A DNA stretch of 64,000 nucleotides from JAFGMQ01 sp036733345 (GTDB lineage Bacteria; Desulfobacterota; DSM-4660; Desulfatiglandales; Desulfatiglandaceae): assembly GCA_036733345.1 (NCBI GenBank), contig DAINAR010000005.1:39536-103535 (forward strand), read 5' to 3'. The translations under genes and the position numbers were made by a program. Position 1 is the first letter of the stretch. Every line of letters starts with the position of its first letter. Below the pieces are notes generated by a model. The model searched no databases. It worked only from the letters and a program-made list of their open reading frames with translations, and had not been told where the DNA came from. This document shows positions 8,676-18,083 of the stretch, in pieces.

Positions 8676-9932
8676 ATGTACGGAGAGATTATTACAATAG
8701 GAAACGAACTTGTTTCCGGAAAAACCCTCGACCTGAATTCATGGTATGCAGCTGGCAGACTCACTGCAGCGGGACTGCGTGTGAACCGCATTAAGTCGGT
8801 CGGGGATGATTATAAAATGGTTTCTGAGGCATTGAAAGAGACCTTGAAGGAATCAAGATTCGCAATTATTACAGGCGGACTGGGATCGACCGAAGATGAT
8901 ATGACCTGCGAAATTGTGGCCAATTCTCTGAACAGGCCGCTCTGTATTAACGAGCAGATGTTTAAAAAGATTAAGAGCCTGGTTGAGGAGAGAGGGAACA
9001 AACTGACACCCTCAATTGAGAAGATGGCATGGATGCCCGAAGGCTCAACAGTGCTGAGTCCAGACGGTGCAGCCTGCGGTTTTTCGTTAAAGCAAGATAA
9101 GGTATATTTATATTTCCTTCCCGGCGTTCACGAGCAGATGCGTTATCTTATGGACAGCGTTGTGCTGCCCGATATTCTGCGCAATTTCAAGTCATTGCCA
9201 TATGTTGAACAGCGGATTTTGAAACTCTACGGGATCACTGAACCGGAAATTTCAGAGGTCTTTAAAGGGCTTAAAGGCAAAACAGGAGATGTCGTCTTTG
9301 GCTTTTATCCCCATTTTCCTGAAAATCATATTACTCTCAGCCTCCAGGATAAGGACAAGGCAAAGGTTGTACGGGAACTTGATAGAATTGAAAATGATAT
9401 AAGAAAGTTTTTAGGGGCATATATATTTGCCTCAGGAAATAAGAATATTGAGGATACAGTCGGCGCAATGCTTAAAGAGAGGGCTATAACTATCGCTGTT
9501 GCCGAATCATGTACCGGAGGATTGATAGGGAACAGGCTGACAAATCTGCCAGGGAGTTCATACTATTTTGCGGGCGGAGTCATTGTCTATAGCAATCAAT
9601 CCAAGATTGAGTTTCTTCAGGTCAGGGAGGATACGATTAATAAATATGGAGCAGTGAGTGATGAGACCGTTCGGGAAATGGCCGAGGGAGTAAGAAGGAA
9701 TTTTAAGACGGATATGGGGCTGGCAGTAACAGGGATTGCAGGACCTGACGGAGGCACAAAGGAGAAACCTGTTGGAACTGTCCATATAGGACTGGCTTCG
9801 GATAGAAATGTCCTTTCGAATAAGTATCGATTCTGGGGAAACAGGGAGCAGATTAAAATCAATACATCAATGATGGCATTGGACTGGATTAGAAGGCGTT
9901 TAAATGGGGATACGTTCCTTCCTGGCATTTGA
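8676..9932 (+). CDS. cinA: CinA-family protein (MoCF domain plus nicotinamide-nucleotide amidohydrolase domain)
   Basis: This 418-residue protein joins an N-terminal molybdopterin-binding-like domain (MYGEIITIGNELVSG at residue 1, ITGGLGSTEDD) to a C-terminal CinA/PncC domain (AVAESCTGGLIGNRLTNLPG, TGIAGPDGGTKEKPVGTV). The family carries NMN deamidase and ADP-ribose pyrophosphatase activities for pyridine nucleotide salvage. The start at 8676 is chosen because AAAGGTG lies eight bases upstream and the protein then begins with the family N-terminus. The 3' end overlaps the thpR start by 29 bases. Confidence 0.92.
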   Translation: MYGEIITIGNELVSGKTLDLNSWYAAGRLTAAGLRVNRIKSVGDDYKMVSEALKETLKESRFAIITGGLGSTEDDMTCEIVANSLNRPLCINEQMFKKIKSLVEERGNKLTPSIEKMAWMPEGSTVLSPDGAACGFSLKQDKVYLYFLPGVHEQMRYLMDSVVLPDILRNFKSLPYVEQRILKLYGITEPEISEVFKGLKGKTGDVVFGFYPHFPENHITLSLQDKDKAKVVRELDRIENDIRKFLGAYIFASGNKNIEDTVGAMLKERAITIAVAESCTGGLIGNRLTNLPGSSYYFAGGVIVYSNQSKIEFLQVREDTINKYGAVSDETVREMAEGVRRNFKTDMGLAVTGIAGPDGGTKEKPVGTVHIGLASDRNVLSNKYRFWGNREQIKINTSMMALDWIRRRLNGDTFLPGI

Positions 9933-10473
9933 GTTGCCTGACAAAATAAAGGAAATTATCGTCCGAATCTCCGAGGACTTAAGGAGATCAGGCCTGGATA
10001 TCAGATACGTAAAGCCCGACAATATACATCTGACAGTTGTTTTTATGGGTAGCATTTCACGGGATTATGCTGGCCCGATAGGCAAAGAAGTGGAAACTGT
10101 CTGCAAAAGATATGGCAGCTTTGAAATATCTCTAAAGGGGTGCGGTATTTTTGGCGGCAGAGGTAATCCAAGGGTTCTATGGATTGGTTTGGATGGCGAC
10201 ATCCAGGGGATGGCTGATTTAAGGGATTCACTTCAGCATAAGCTTGCTCCTTTTGGTATCAAGGAAGAAACCAGGGGATTTAAACCCCACTTGACCCTTG
10301 CAAGATTTCGGAAGAATTTCCGCCCAAGTGAAAAGTTTGACGAGTTCCTGAAAAAGCATCACAGCTTAAGCAGTCCCATTTGCCGGGTAAGTGAGCTGGT
10401 TATGTTCAGGAGTGATTTGAATCCGGGTGGTGCAATTTATACAAAATTAAACGCCTGGCCTTTGGAGGGCTGA
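9904..10473 (+). CDS. thpR: RNA 2',3'-cyclic phosphodiesterase (2'-5' RNA ligase family)
   Basis: The 189-residue protein has the two HxT motifs of the 2H phosphoesterase fold: HLTVVF near residue 43 and HLTLARF near residue 127. ThpR hydrolyses 2',3'-cyclic phosphate RNA ends; its cellular role is poorly known. The gene begins inside the last 29 bases of cinA in another frame, so translation is probably coupled. recA follows after 80 bases. Confidence 0.9.
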   Translation: MGIRSFLAFELPDKIKEIIVRISEDLRRSGLDIRYVKPDNIHLTVVFMGSISRDYAGPIGKEVETVCKRYGSFEISLKGCGIFGGRGNPRVLWIGLDGDIQGMADLRDSLQHKLAPFGIKEETRGFKPHLTLARFRKNFRPSEKFDEFLKKHHSLSSPICRVSELVMFRSDLNPGGAIYTKLNAWPLEG

Positions 10474-10553
10474 CGAAATGACAAGATGATTATATTGGAG
10501 TAAGTATGCAAAAAACTTTTGACAGTGGTCCAAAAATCCGGGGAGGAGAGACT

Positions 10554-11591
10554 ATGGATAAAGAGAGGGGAAGAGCGGTAGAACAGGCAATTTCTCAGAT
10601 AGAAAAGCAGTTTGGCCGGGGATCTATTATGAAAATGGGCGAGCAGAAGGTAATTGATGTTCCGGCAATATCTACAGGCTCAATCGCATTAGACTTTGCT
10701 CTCGGTGTTGGAGGTGTCCCTCGAGGAAGGGTTATTGAGATATACGGTCCGGAATCTTCCGGAAAAACAACCCTTGCCCTTCATATCTCTGCGGAGGCAC
10801 AGGCTAAGGGAGGGATGGTAGCCTTTATAGATGCAGAGCATGCCCTTGACATGACTTATGCCAAAAGGTTGGGAGTAAATGTTGACGATCTGCTTATTTC
10901 ACAGCCGGATACAGGTGAACAGGCCCTGGATATTGCCGAGATCCTTGTAAGAAGCGGTGCAATTGATGTGGTGGTTATTGATTCAGTGGCTGCCCTTGTT
11001 CCACGGGCGGAGATCGAAGGAGATATGGGGGATCATCACGTTGGGCTTCAGGCCAGACTTATGTCTCAGGCCTTAAGAAAGGTTACCGCAGCCATCAGCA
11101 AATCAAGGACCTGTGTAATTTTTATTAACCAGATCCGCATGAAAATCGGCGTAATGTTCGGCAATCCCGAGACTACCACAGGCGGCAATGCACTTAAATT
11201 TTATGCAAGCCAGAGACTGGATATCCGAAAGATTTCATCCATAAAGCAGGGTGACCAGACTGTTGGAAACAGAACAAGGGTTAAAGTTGTCAAAAATAAA
11301 ATCGCCCCCCCTTTTAAACAGGCTGAATTCGATATCATTTTTGGCCATGGGATTTCAAAGGAAGGGGATATCCTTGATTTAGGTGTTGACTTGGACATCG
11401 TTGATAAAAGCGGTGCATGGTATTCCTTTCAAGATCAGAGGATTGGCCAGGGAAGAGAAAATGTGAAGGAATTTCTTGCTGAAAATACTGATATCAGAGA
11501 CAGAATAGCTGAACTTGTTATCCAGAAACTCAGCCCTGAAAAAGAAAGTGAAGAAGGCAAGACAGATTCCGTAGAAGAGCCTGAAAAATAG
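10554..11591 (+). CDS. recA: RecA recombinase
   Basis: The 345-residue protein is a standard RecA: Walker A GPESSGKTT at residues 65-73, the Walker B region DVVVIDSVAALVP, and the DNA-binding L2 region GGNALKFYASQRLDIRK. It promotes homologous strand exchange and LexA cleavage. An earlier in-frame ATG exists at 10506, but the ATG at 10554 has GGAGGAGA immediately upstream and gives the usual N-terminus. The C-terminus is acidic, as is normal. I see no clear LexA box before the gene; it may be transcribed with pgpA-cinA-thpR. Confidence 0.96.
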   Translation: MDKERGRAVEQAISQIEKQFGRGSIMKMGEQKVIDVPAISTGSIALDFALGVGGVPRGRVIEIYGPESSGKTTLALHISAEAQAKGGMVAFIDAEHALDMTYAKRLGVNVDDLLISQPDTGEQALDIAEILVRSGAIDVVVIDSVAALVPRAEIEGDMGDHHVGLQARLMSQALRKVTAAISKSRTCVIFINQIRMKIGVMFGNPETTTGGNALKFYASQRLDIRKISSIKQGDQTVGNRTRVKVVKNKIAPPFKQAEFDIIFGHGISKEGDILDLGVDLDIVDKSGAWYSFQDQRIGQGRENVKEFLAENTDIRDRIAELVIQKLSPEKESEEGKTDSVEEPEK

Positions 11592-11716
11592 AGAGGCGGA
11601 TTAATAGAATGCTTTTTTTGTCTAATAACTGCCTGCCTTTTATGTCGCACTTTGATATATAAGGCTCAAAATCCGGGGACATTTAAATGATCTTCCGGGA
11701 ATAAAAAAAATTGAAA

Positions 11717-11746
11717 TCGGCCTGTTATAGTCTGCCGTTTTTTTTG
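11717..11746 (+). terminator. weak candidate terminator between recA and alaS
   Basis: CGGC and GCCG flank a 12-base loop and are followed by a run of eight T. The stem is only four perfect pairs, extendable past one mismatch, so this is a weak intrinsic terminator at best. Confidence 0.3.
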
Positions 11747-11830
11747 GAGCTATGGCATGATTGTTTCATGGGGTAAAATTTTTTACGATTTGTCGATAAT
11801 TAGCTCAGGGTTTAATACATAGGTAATAAA

Positions 11831-14476
11831 ATGAATTCAAAAGAGATTAGAGATAAATTTTTGGCTTATTTCAAGTCAAATGGCCATGAAATTGTGGAAA
11901 GTTCCTCCTTGATTCCCAAGGATGATCCAACTTTGCTTTTTACAAATTCAGGGATGGTGCAATTCAAGAGGAGTTTCCTTGGTCAGGAGAACAGAGGCTA
12001 TACAAGGGCGGCCACTTCCCAGAAATGTGTCAGGGCAGGCGGAAAGCACAATGATCTGGACAATGTGGGTTATACATTGAGGCACCATACTTTCTTTGAG
12101 ATGCTTGGGAATTTCTCTTTTGGAGATTATTTCAAGGAGGAGGCAATTCTGTGGGCGTGGGAACTGTTGACTGAGGGATACGGACTTACGAAGGACCGAT
12201 TATATGTTTCAGTATATAATGATGATGACGAGGCCTTCAGGATATGGGAGAAAAAAATTGGCGTCCCGGCTGAAAGGATAGTGCGCTTGGGTGAAAAAGA
12301 TAACTTTTGGGCCATGGGAGATACTGGCCCGTGCGGGCCATGCTCTGAAATCCTGTTCGATCAGGGACCATCACTGGGATGCGGAAAACCTGATTGCGGT
12401 CCGGGATGCGATTGCGACAGATATCTGGAAATCTGGAATCTGGTTTTTACTCAGTTTGATCGTGACGCTGAAGGAGAATTGACTCCGCTTCCAAGACCGA
12501 ATATTGATACAGGTATGGGACTGGAAAGACTTGCTGCCGTGATTCAGGGTGTTTCCTCAAACTATGACACTGATCTTTTTCAACCGATTATAGGCTTGAT
12601 TCAGGAATTATCAAATAAAAAGTACGGAAGTGACAACAAGCAGGATGTTGCCTTCAGGGTCATATCGGACCATGCACGTGCGATTACATTTCTAATCGGT
12701 GATGGAATTATGCCTTCAAATGAAGGCAGAGGCTATGTTTTGAGACGTATTATTCGCAGGGCAATTCGTTACGGCCAGGTACTCGGCCTTAAAGAAGGCT
12801 TTCTGTGTCCCATTATCAGCAGGGTAATTGAAATCATGGGGCCGTTCTATGATGAACTTGTCAAATCCAGCAGCTTCATAGAAGGAGTCGCAGGCAATGA
12901 AGAAAAAAGATTTTCTGATACCCTCCACTACAGCATGAGGGTGCTTGATGAAGAGATTGAACGGGTTAAGGCAAACGGCTACAGTGTTATTCCTGGTGAG
13001 GCAGTATTCAGACTTTACGATACCTATGGTTTATCTCCTGACATAATAGAGGACGTGGCCAGGGATGAAAACCTCGTTGTGGATATGGACGGCTATGAAA
13101 AGGCAATGTCAAGGCAAAAGGCCATGTCCCAGGAATCCTGGAAAGGAAGCGGTGAAGAAGATGTCCCTGAGGTATTCAAGGGAATCCTGGCTCGAGACCT
13201 CACAAGGCGTTTTTTAGGCTATGAAACCATTAGCTCAAGATCAAAGGTTGTTGCAATAGTCGCAGAAGGTAAAGAAGTCTCTTCAGCAGAAGCAGGCAGT
13301 AAGGCTGAAGTGGTTCTGGATGAAACCCCTTTTTACGGAAGGGCAGGGGGGCAGGTCGGCGATACGGGTTTGTTATTGCAAGAAGGCCTCAGATTCCGTG
13401 TGCTGGATACTGTAAAGCTGAGTCAGAAGCTTATTATACATCAGGGTATTGTTGAGTCCGGGACTATTTCCGTTGGAAAGGAGGTTGAAGCAAAGGTCGA
13501 CGAGGTCAAGAGAAATTCAATTGCCCTTAATCATTCCGCCACACACCTTCTTCATAAGGCACTCAGGGAGGTGCTTGGGGATCATGTAAAGCAGGCTGGT
13601 TCTATGGTATCACCGGATAGACTCCGCTTTGATTTCAGCCATTTTACGCAGGTTTCACAGGACCATTTGAGAGATGTGGAGAGGATAGTGAACATGCATA
13701 TCAGGGATAATCTGCCTGTCAGCGTAACTGAGATGTCCAAGGAAGATGCCATGAAAACAGGTGCAATGGCCATTTTTGAAGAAAAATACGGTGATGTTGT
13801 AAGACTTGTAAGCATTGGTGATGGTGTTAGCATGGAATTATGCGGCGGGACGCATACTGATCGCACGGGAAATATCGGTCTTTTTCGGGTTGTATCAGAA
13901 AGTGCGGTTGCAGCCAATGTCCGCAGGATAGAGGCAATAACCGGGGAGACAGCTGTTAATTACACTCAGAAACAGGATGCTGATCTCCGTTTAACTGCAT
14001 CCCTGATTAAAACAACTGCAGATGGAGTCGTAGAACGTCTTGAGCGGTTGATGAATGATTACAAAGAGAAAGAAAAAGAAGTTCAGGCCCTTAAGGCGAT
14101 GCTTATTTCAAACAAGTCAAAAGACCTGCTTGCTGGAGCCATGGAAATCGACGGTATAAAGGTCGTGGCATTGGAAATTGATGTCGATTCTGCCAAGGAA
14201 TTGCGCGAATCAGCCGATCGCATAAGGGATAATCTGAAATCAGGTGTTATATTACTGGGAGCTGTTAAAGAGGACAGGGCAATGCTGATATGCATGGTTA
14301 CCAAGGACCTTGTTGGTCGTTTTAATGCCGGAGATATAATCAGACAATTGTCTGCTATCGTGGGAGGAAAAGGCGGTGGAAGGCCGGATATGGCTCAAGG
14401 CGGTGGAAACAGGCCAGAGGATTTGAAGAAGGCTCTCAAAGAATTCGAAGTCTTAATCGAAAAGGGGGCTTGTTAG
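11831..14476 (+). CDS. alaS: alanyl-tRNA synthetase
   Basis: The 881-residue class II synthetase has the aminoacylation domain (LFTNSGMVQFK, HHTFFEMLGNFSFGDYFKEEA), the editing domain with zinc-ligand motif HSATHLLH and CGGTH, and a C-terminal DHHA1 region ending GGKGGGRPDMAQGGG. It charges tRNA-Ala and hydrolyses mischarged Ser/Gly. An extra cysteine cluster, CGKPDCGPGCDCDRYLEIWN, near residue 200 is a normal feature of many bacterial AlaRS. The last 24 bases overlap the convergent bamD gene. Confidence 0.96.
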   Translation: MNSKEIRDKFLAYFKSNGHEIVESSSLIPKDDPTLLFTNSGMVQFKRSFLGQENRGYTRAATSQKCVRAGGKHNDLDNVGYTLRHHTFFEMLGNFSFGDYFKEEAILWAWELLTEGYGLTKDRLYVSVYNDDDEAFRIWEKKIGVPAERIVRLGEKDNFWAMGDTGPCGPCSEILFDQGPSLGCGKPDCGPGCDCDRYLEIWNLVFTQFDRDAEGELTPLPRPNIDTGMGLERLAAVIQGVSSNYDTDLFQPIIGLIQELSNKKYGSDNKQDVAFRVISDHARAITFLIGDGIMPSNEGRGYVLRRIIRRAIRYGQVLGLKEGFLCPIISRVIEIMGPFYDELVKSSSFIEGVAGNEEKRFSDTLHYSMRVLDEEIERVKANGYSVIPGEAVFRLYDTYGLSPDIIEDVARDENLVVDMDGYEKAMSRQKAMSQESWKGSGEEDVPEVFKGILARDLTRRFLGYETISSRSKVVAIVAEGKEVSSAEAGSKAEVVLDETPFYGRAGGQVGDTGLLLQEGLRFRVLDTVKLSQKLIIHQGIVESGTISVGKEVEAKVDEVKRNSIALNHSATHLLHKALREVLGDHVKQAGSMVSPDRLRFDFSHFTQVSQDHLRDVERIVNMHIRDNLPVSVTEMSKEDAMKTGAMAIFEEKYGDVVRLVSIGDGVSMELCGGTHTDRTGNIGLFRVVSESAVAANVRRIEAITGETAVNYTQKQDADLRLTASLIKTTADGVVERLERLMNDYKEKEKEVQALKAMLISNKSKDLLAGAMEIDGIKVVALEIDVDSAKELRESADRIRDNLKSGVILLGAVKEDRAMLICMVTKDLVGRFNAGDIIRQLSAIVGGKGGGRPDMAQGGGNRPEDLKKALKEFEVLIEKGAC

Positions 14477-15181
14477 GCTTTTCCACCATGATTCATCGTT
14501 TTTTCTGCTTTCCTCAGCAAGCTTTTCCCTGCTTTTATATATATATTCAAGCGCTTCGTGGTATTGCCCAAAGTCAGGATAATTTTTGAGCAAGCTGCGG
14601 TACCTGTCAACAGCTGTCCTGTATTTCTCCATTTTATAGTAAAAATGGCCAACATACAATTCATATTTTGCCAGATAAATGTAACATTGCCTTATTTTTA
14701 AGGCTGCTTTTTTTGTATATTCGGATTTTGGAAAGTTTTTTACAAGACGTTCAAATTCTTCCTTAGCTTCTATGGTATGAGATTGATCCCTGTCGATAGA
14801 TTTGACCTGGCTGTATTGGCTCATACCTCTCTGGTAAATAACATAGGGGATCTTTGGATTTTTTGGGTGTAATTTTTCAAACTCGCTGTAGGCATCATAT
14901 GCCTCATTATACAAGTCTCTCATATAAAGTGAATCAGCCATCTTTAATTCAGCTTCCAGAGCGTACTTGCTGTATGGGTACCTGTCCTTAACCTTCTGAA
15001 AGGCTTTGGTAGCTGACTCAAAATAACCTTTTTCATAATTTTCAATACCTTCCTTCATAAGTTCAGCCGGAGTCATTTCTTCTTCTGAAAAAAAACGGTC
15101 CCACATGGCACAACCGCAGAAAAAAAATATCATTAGGATGAATAAAAATGACAACCTGAGAATAGTAGAATATTTAGACAT
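14453..15181 (-). CDS. bamD: BamD-like outer-membrane assembly lipoprotein
   Basis: The 242-residue protein starts with a lipoprotein signal (hydrophobic core, then FCGC with Cys24 as the lipidated residue) and continues with tetratricopeptide-like repeats such as GYFESATKAFQKVKDRYPYSKYA. This matches BamD (YfiO), an essential part of the BAM complex that folds outer-membrane proteins. The lipobox is slightly unusual, with Phe and Cys at -3 and -2. AAAGG precedes the ATG. Its 3' end overlaps that of alaS by 24 bases on the opposite strand. Confidence 0.9.
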   Translation of the reverse strand: MSKYSTILRLSFLFILMIFFFCGCAMWDRFFSEEEMTPAELMKEGIENYEKGYFESATKAFQKVKDRYPYSKYALEAELKMADSLYMRDLYNEAYDAYSEFEKLHPKNPKIPYVIYQRGMSQYSQVKSIDRDQSHTIEAKEEFERLVKNFPKSEYTKKAALKIRQCYIYLAKYELYVGHFYYKMEKYRTAVDRYRSLLKNYPDFGQYHEALEYIYKSREKLAEESRKNDESWWKSLTSPLFD

Positions 15182-15366
15182 AAAAACCTTTGATAATTTT
15201 TAATTTTTAGTCCAGGACCAGCAACAGATCGATAAGATGGGTCCACACACTAACATAGCCAAATTCCAGAATAAGGCAATCAGGCTCAGGCTTTTTCACC
15301 GGCATTTAATGTCTGATTTGCAACTGTGGCCGCCATAAATCGATTCTTAGCTGATCAAAAAGGGAT

Positions 15367-16281
15367 CTATTTTAAACTTTCCAGGTATTTTTCTGCCGAA
15401 AAAGCAGCAGCAGCACCTTCACCAACCGATGTGGATACCTGTCTTAAAAGTTTGGATCTAATATCTCCTGCAGCGAAAATGCCGGGACATGATGTTTCCA
15501 TGTTATTATCTGTAATAACAAAACCATTCCGGTCGAGATCCAGAAGCCCTTCAGCAAGGTCATTGTTCGCATTATTTCCAATAAAAACAAAAACACCCTG
15601 GACAGGGAGAAAGGTGGATTCGTTGGTTTTTACATTTTTTATGTCCAGTCCTTCGACACTGTTTTTACCCGCAATTCTTTTTGGCACTGTATCCCATATA
15701 GGGACAATTTTATTATTAGCAAAAGCCCTTTCCTGAAGCACTTTTGTAGCCCTCAATTTGTCCCTCCGATGTATCAGATATACCCTGCTCGCAAAACGAG
15801 TCAAAAATAGGGCCTCCTCTACCGCGGTATCGCCACCTCCAATCACTGCCACTTCCTGGTCCCTGAAAAAAGGCCCATCACATGTTGCGCAGTATGAAAC
15901 TCCTTTTCCGGTCAAAAGGTTTTCGCCTTCAATTAACAGTTTTTGCGGTGTGGCACCAGAGGCCAGAATTAGCGCTTTTGTCTCAAGGTTCTCTTTTTCA
16001 GTCAAGACAATTATCTTCCCTTTACTGACTTCTAAGCCTGTGGCCTCCTGAGCCCGGATAAGGAGATTAAATTTTTCGGCCTGGCGCTTCATCCTGTCTA
16101 CAAGTTCAAAGCCTGATATCCCTTCCGGAAAACCAGGGTAATTCTCGACCCAGTCCGTATTGAGAATTTGACCACCGGGAGAGAATTTTTCGAGCAGAAT
16201 TATATTAAGGCGGGCCCTTGCAGCATAAAGACCTGCTGTTAAACCGGCAGGCCCTGCTCCAATAATGATTAAGTCTTTCAT
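15367..16281 (-). CDS. trxB: thioredoxin reductase
   Basis: The 304-residue flavoenzyme has an N-terminal FAD motif (IIIGAGPAGLTAGLYAARA), the redox-active CATC at residues 131-134, an NADPH motif VIGGGDTAVEEA with HRRDKLRA, and a C-terminal FAD motif GIFAAGDIR. It passes electrons from NADPH to thioredoxin. trxA is upstream on the same strand, separated by 268 bases. The ribosome site is weak. Confidence 0.94.
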   Translation of the reverse strand: MKDLIIIGAGPAGLTAGLYAARARLNIILLEKFSPGGQILNTDWVENYPGFPEGISGFELVDRMKRQAEKFNLLIRAQEATGLEVSKGKIIVLTEKENLETKALILASGATPQKLLIEGENLLTGKGVSYCATCDGPFFRDQEVAVIGGGDTAVEEALFLTRFASRVYLIHRRDKLRATKVLQERAFANNKIVPIWDTVPKRIAGKNSVEGLDIKNVKTNESTFLPVQGVFVFIGNNANNDLAEGLLDLDRNGFVITDNNMETSCPGIFAAGDIRSKLLRQVSTSVGEGAAAAFSAEKYLESLK

Positions 16282-16549
16282 TATGTTATGTTCCCTTAAA
16301 AACTATAATAAAGTATATTTATCTATACCTGACAGTTTCGCCATATGTTTTCTTTGCAGGGCGTTACTTTGCATTTAATAAAGGTCTCGTATCTGCTCAG
16401 TATAAATAATTCTTCTGCCTTTAACATGGAGTTTTTTAAAAAGCCATCAAATAAAGAAAATAAAAGTTTGTCTGTTCTCATTTTTATATGAAAATCCTTG
16501 CAACTTGAATCTTAAAAGAAGGATTGATTTTTTTGAAGGTTACCTTTTA

Positions 16550-16873
16550 TTACAGAAGCTTTTTTAGTTCTTCATCAATATAGTCTTTTGGGTGGGCCCC
16601 CACAATCGAATTGGTTAGTTCTCCTCCCTTAAAAAACAGGAGAGTAGGTATACTCCTTATACCAAATTTTGCTGGAGTCTGGCGGCTCTGATCAACATCC
16701 ATCTGTGCAATTTTTATTTTTCCTTTATACTTCTCTGCAAGTTCTTTCACTGCAGGTCCTACCATTTTGCAGGGACCGCACCATTCTGCCCAGAAATCGA
16801 CCATAGCCGGTATGTTAGAATTAATGATCTCATCATCAAAGTTATTGTCTGTTATCTGTAGTATATCCGCCAT
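16550..16873 (-). CDS. trxA: thioredoxin
   Basis: The 107-residue protein carries the canonical WCGPC active site (Cys32 and Cys35) and the cis-proline loop GIRSIPTLLFF. It is a cytoplasmic dithiol reductant, served by the TrxB encoded next to it. AAAGGAG lies close upstream of the ATG. A TTGACA hexamer lies about 60 bases before the start and may be the -35 element. Confidence 0.96.
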   Translation of the reverse strand: MADILQITDNNFDDEIINSNIPAMVDFWAEWCGPCKMVGPAVKELAEKYKGKIKIAQMDVDQSRQTPAKFGIRSIPTLLFFKGGELTNSIVGAHPKDYIDEELKKLL

Positions 16874-16904
16874 AATTTTTCTCCTTTGTGTAAATATTTT
16901 AAAT

Positions 16905-16934
16905 TAAATTAATATCCGCAAATAAGTTTGTCAA
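16905..16934 (-). promoter_or_regulatory. candidate promoter of trxA
   Basis: On the minus strand a perfect TTGACA (16929-16934) is followed by an AT-rich stretch with TATTAA after 14 bases or TAATTT after 17. The -35 hexamer is strong but the -10 is ambiguous. Confidence 0.35.
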
Positions 16935-17113
16935 CTGAAAGGACAACATATAATGACCATCGGAAGATCATACTGCTGTGACACCCCCTTTGACTTTTTC
17001 CGTTCAAGAACATGTATTTTCGCTTAAGAAGAATTGTTCTAATGACATGAAATATATTGAATCTGCCTGTCTTGGATCTATCTGCAGGATGAGAATGAAT
17101 AAGACAAGGTATC

Positions 17114-17776
17114 CTATTTTTTGGGAGGATTAAGGTCTGGAGGATAAATATATTTCGGATCTATTTCATAAGTCCATGGCAGGCCCCACCATTGCCAACC
17201 GTAGTGACGCCTTTTATCAAACCCCTGGATTTTATTTCTTTTGGCCAGCTGCCTGTAGAATTTATGTTTGTCGCTGTCTTGCAGGATAAGGCTGATATTA
17301 AAGGAAGGAAATTCGGGCCCCTCAAAACCATCTTCAACATTATATATGTTTTTAAATCCTGCCTGAACAAGTTCAACGGCTGCAAGTGCACTGCGTGTAC
17401 CGTCGCGGCTGATTATAAGCAGATTATCGGTTTTTTTAAAGAGTTTAAGTATTTCCTGGATAAAAGCCTTATTTTTAACACTGTATCGGTAACAATATAC
17501 ATCGTCATTTTTGCCGAATTCGCTGGTCATAAAATGATATGGGAATAGAAATGCATTAATTGGATGACCAACAAACTGATATTCAGCCCTTGTACGCACA
17601 TCAATTAGATAAGTATCAGGCACCGTATTTAGCATATCATATGCTTCAATACTCAAGACAACCTTGTGCTTAAGTTCCTGGGCAAGGCCATGAGCAGCAA
17701 GAATCATAAGCATGCCAATAGTTATAGCGAAAAAACATAATAATGTCTTTTTATTAGTCATTGCAATATCTTTCAT
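17114..17776 (-). CDS. exported rhodanese-fold protein with Ser in place of the catalytic Cys
   Basis: The 220-residue protein has an N-terminal signal-like hydrophobic segment (residues about 11-32, ending AHGLA) and a rhodanese fold: YLIDVRTRAEYQFVGHPINA, then the active-site loop SRDGTRSA at residues 123-130, then ELVQAGFKNIYNVEDGFEG. Rhodaneses need CRxGxR here; this one has Ser123, encoded AGC, one base away from TGC. It is therefore probably not a sulfurtransferase and may be a binding or structural protein in the periplasm. A basic, aromatic C-terminal extension (RRHYGWQWWGLPW) is unusual. The start may be this ATG or the one six codons later. Confidence 0.78.
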   Translation of the reverse strand: MKDIAMTNKKTLLCFFAITIGMLMILAAHGLAQELKHKVVLSIEAYDMLNTVPDTYLIDVRTRAEYQFVGHPINAFLFPYHFMTSEFGKNDDVYCYRYSVKNKAFIQEILKLFKKTDNLLIISRDGTRSALAAVELVQAGFKNIYNVEDGFEGPEFPSFNISLILQDSDKHKFYRQLAKRNKIQGFDKRRHYGWQWWGLPWTYEIDPKYIYPPDLNPPKK

Positions 17777-18083
17777 GATTTGTCAGGCCAATAACTATTA
17801 AAGCCTTAAGTGAGAGGTTTAATTTCTCCAAGACTGTCAATTCTATCCGGACAAGGGTAAATTTGAAAAACTAAATTTTCGTTAAATTTATAATTTTTCG
17901 AAAAAATAACTACTCATATCATGCTTGAAGTTATCCTAATTAATACAGGAATGAATTATTTGTCAATTAAAAATGTTTTTTATTTCAGTAAGCAAACAGC
18001 GCATCAATCCATCCGTATATAAAGTAATTGATTCGTCTTTTTCGTAGAAATTACAATTTTTCTTGTTAATTATACTATATATT
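17777..18083. other. 307-bp AT-rich spacer
   Basis: No gene is visible. On the minus strand TTGACA at 17961-17966 with TATTAA about 15 bases further on could start the rhodanese-like gene; support is weak. Confidence 0.4.

Noticed and set aside
10474..10553. LexA (SOS) box before recA
   Set aside because: No clear operator palindrome was seen between thpR and recA.
14083..14304. Open frames antisense to alaS, rpoB and other long genes
   Set aside because: They are shadows of the coding frame, without ribosome sites or protein-like composition.
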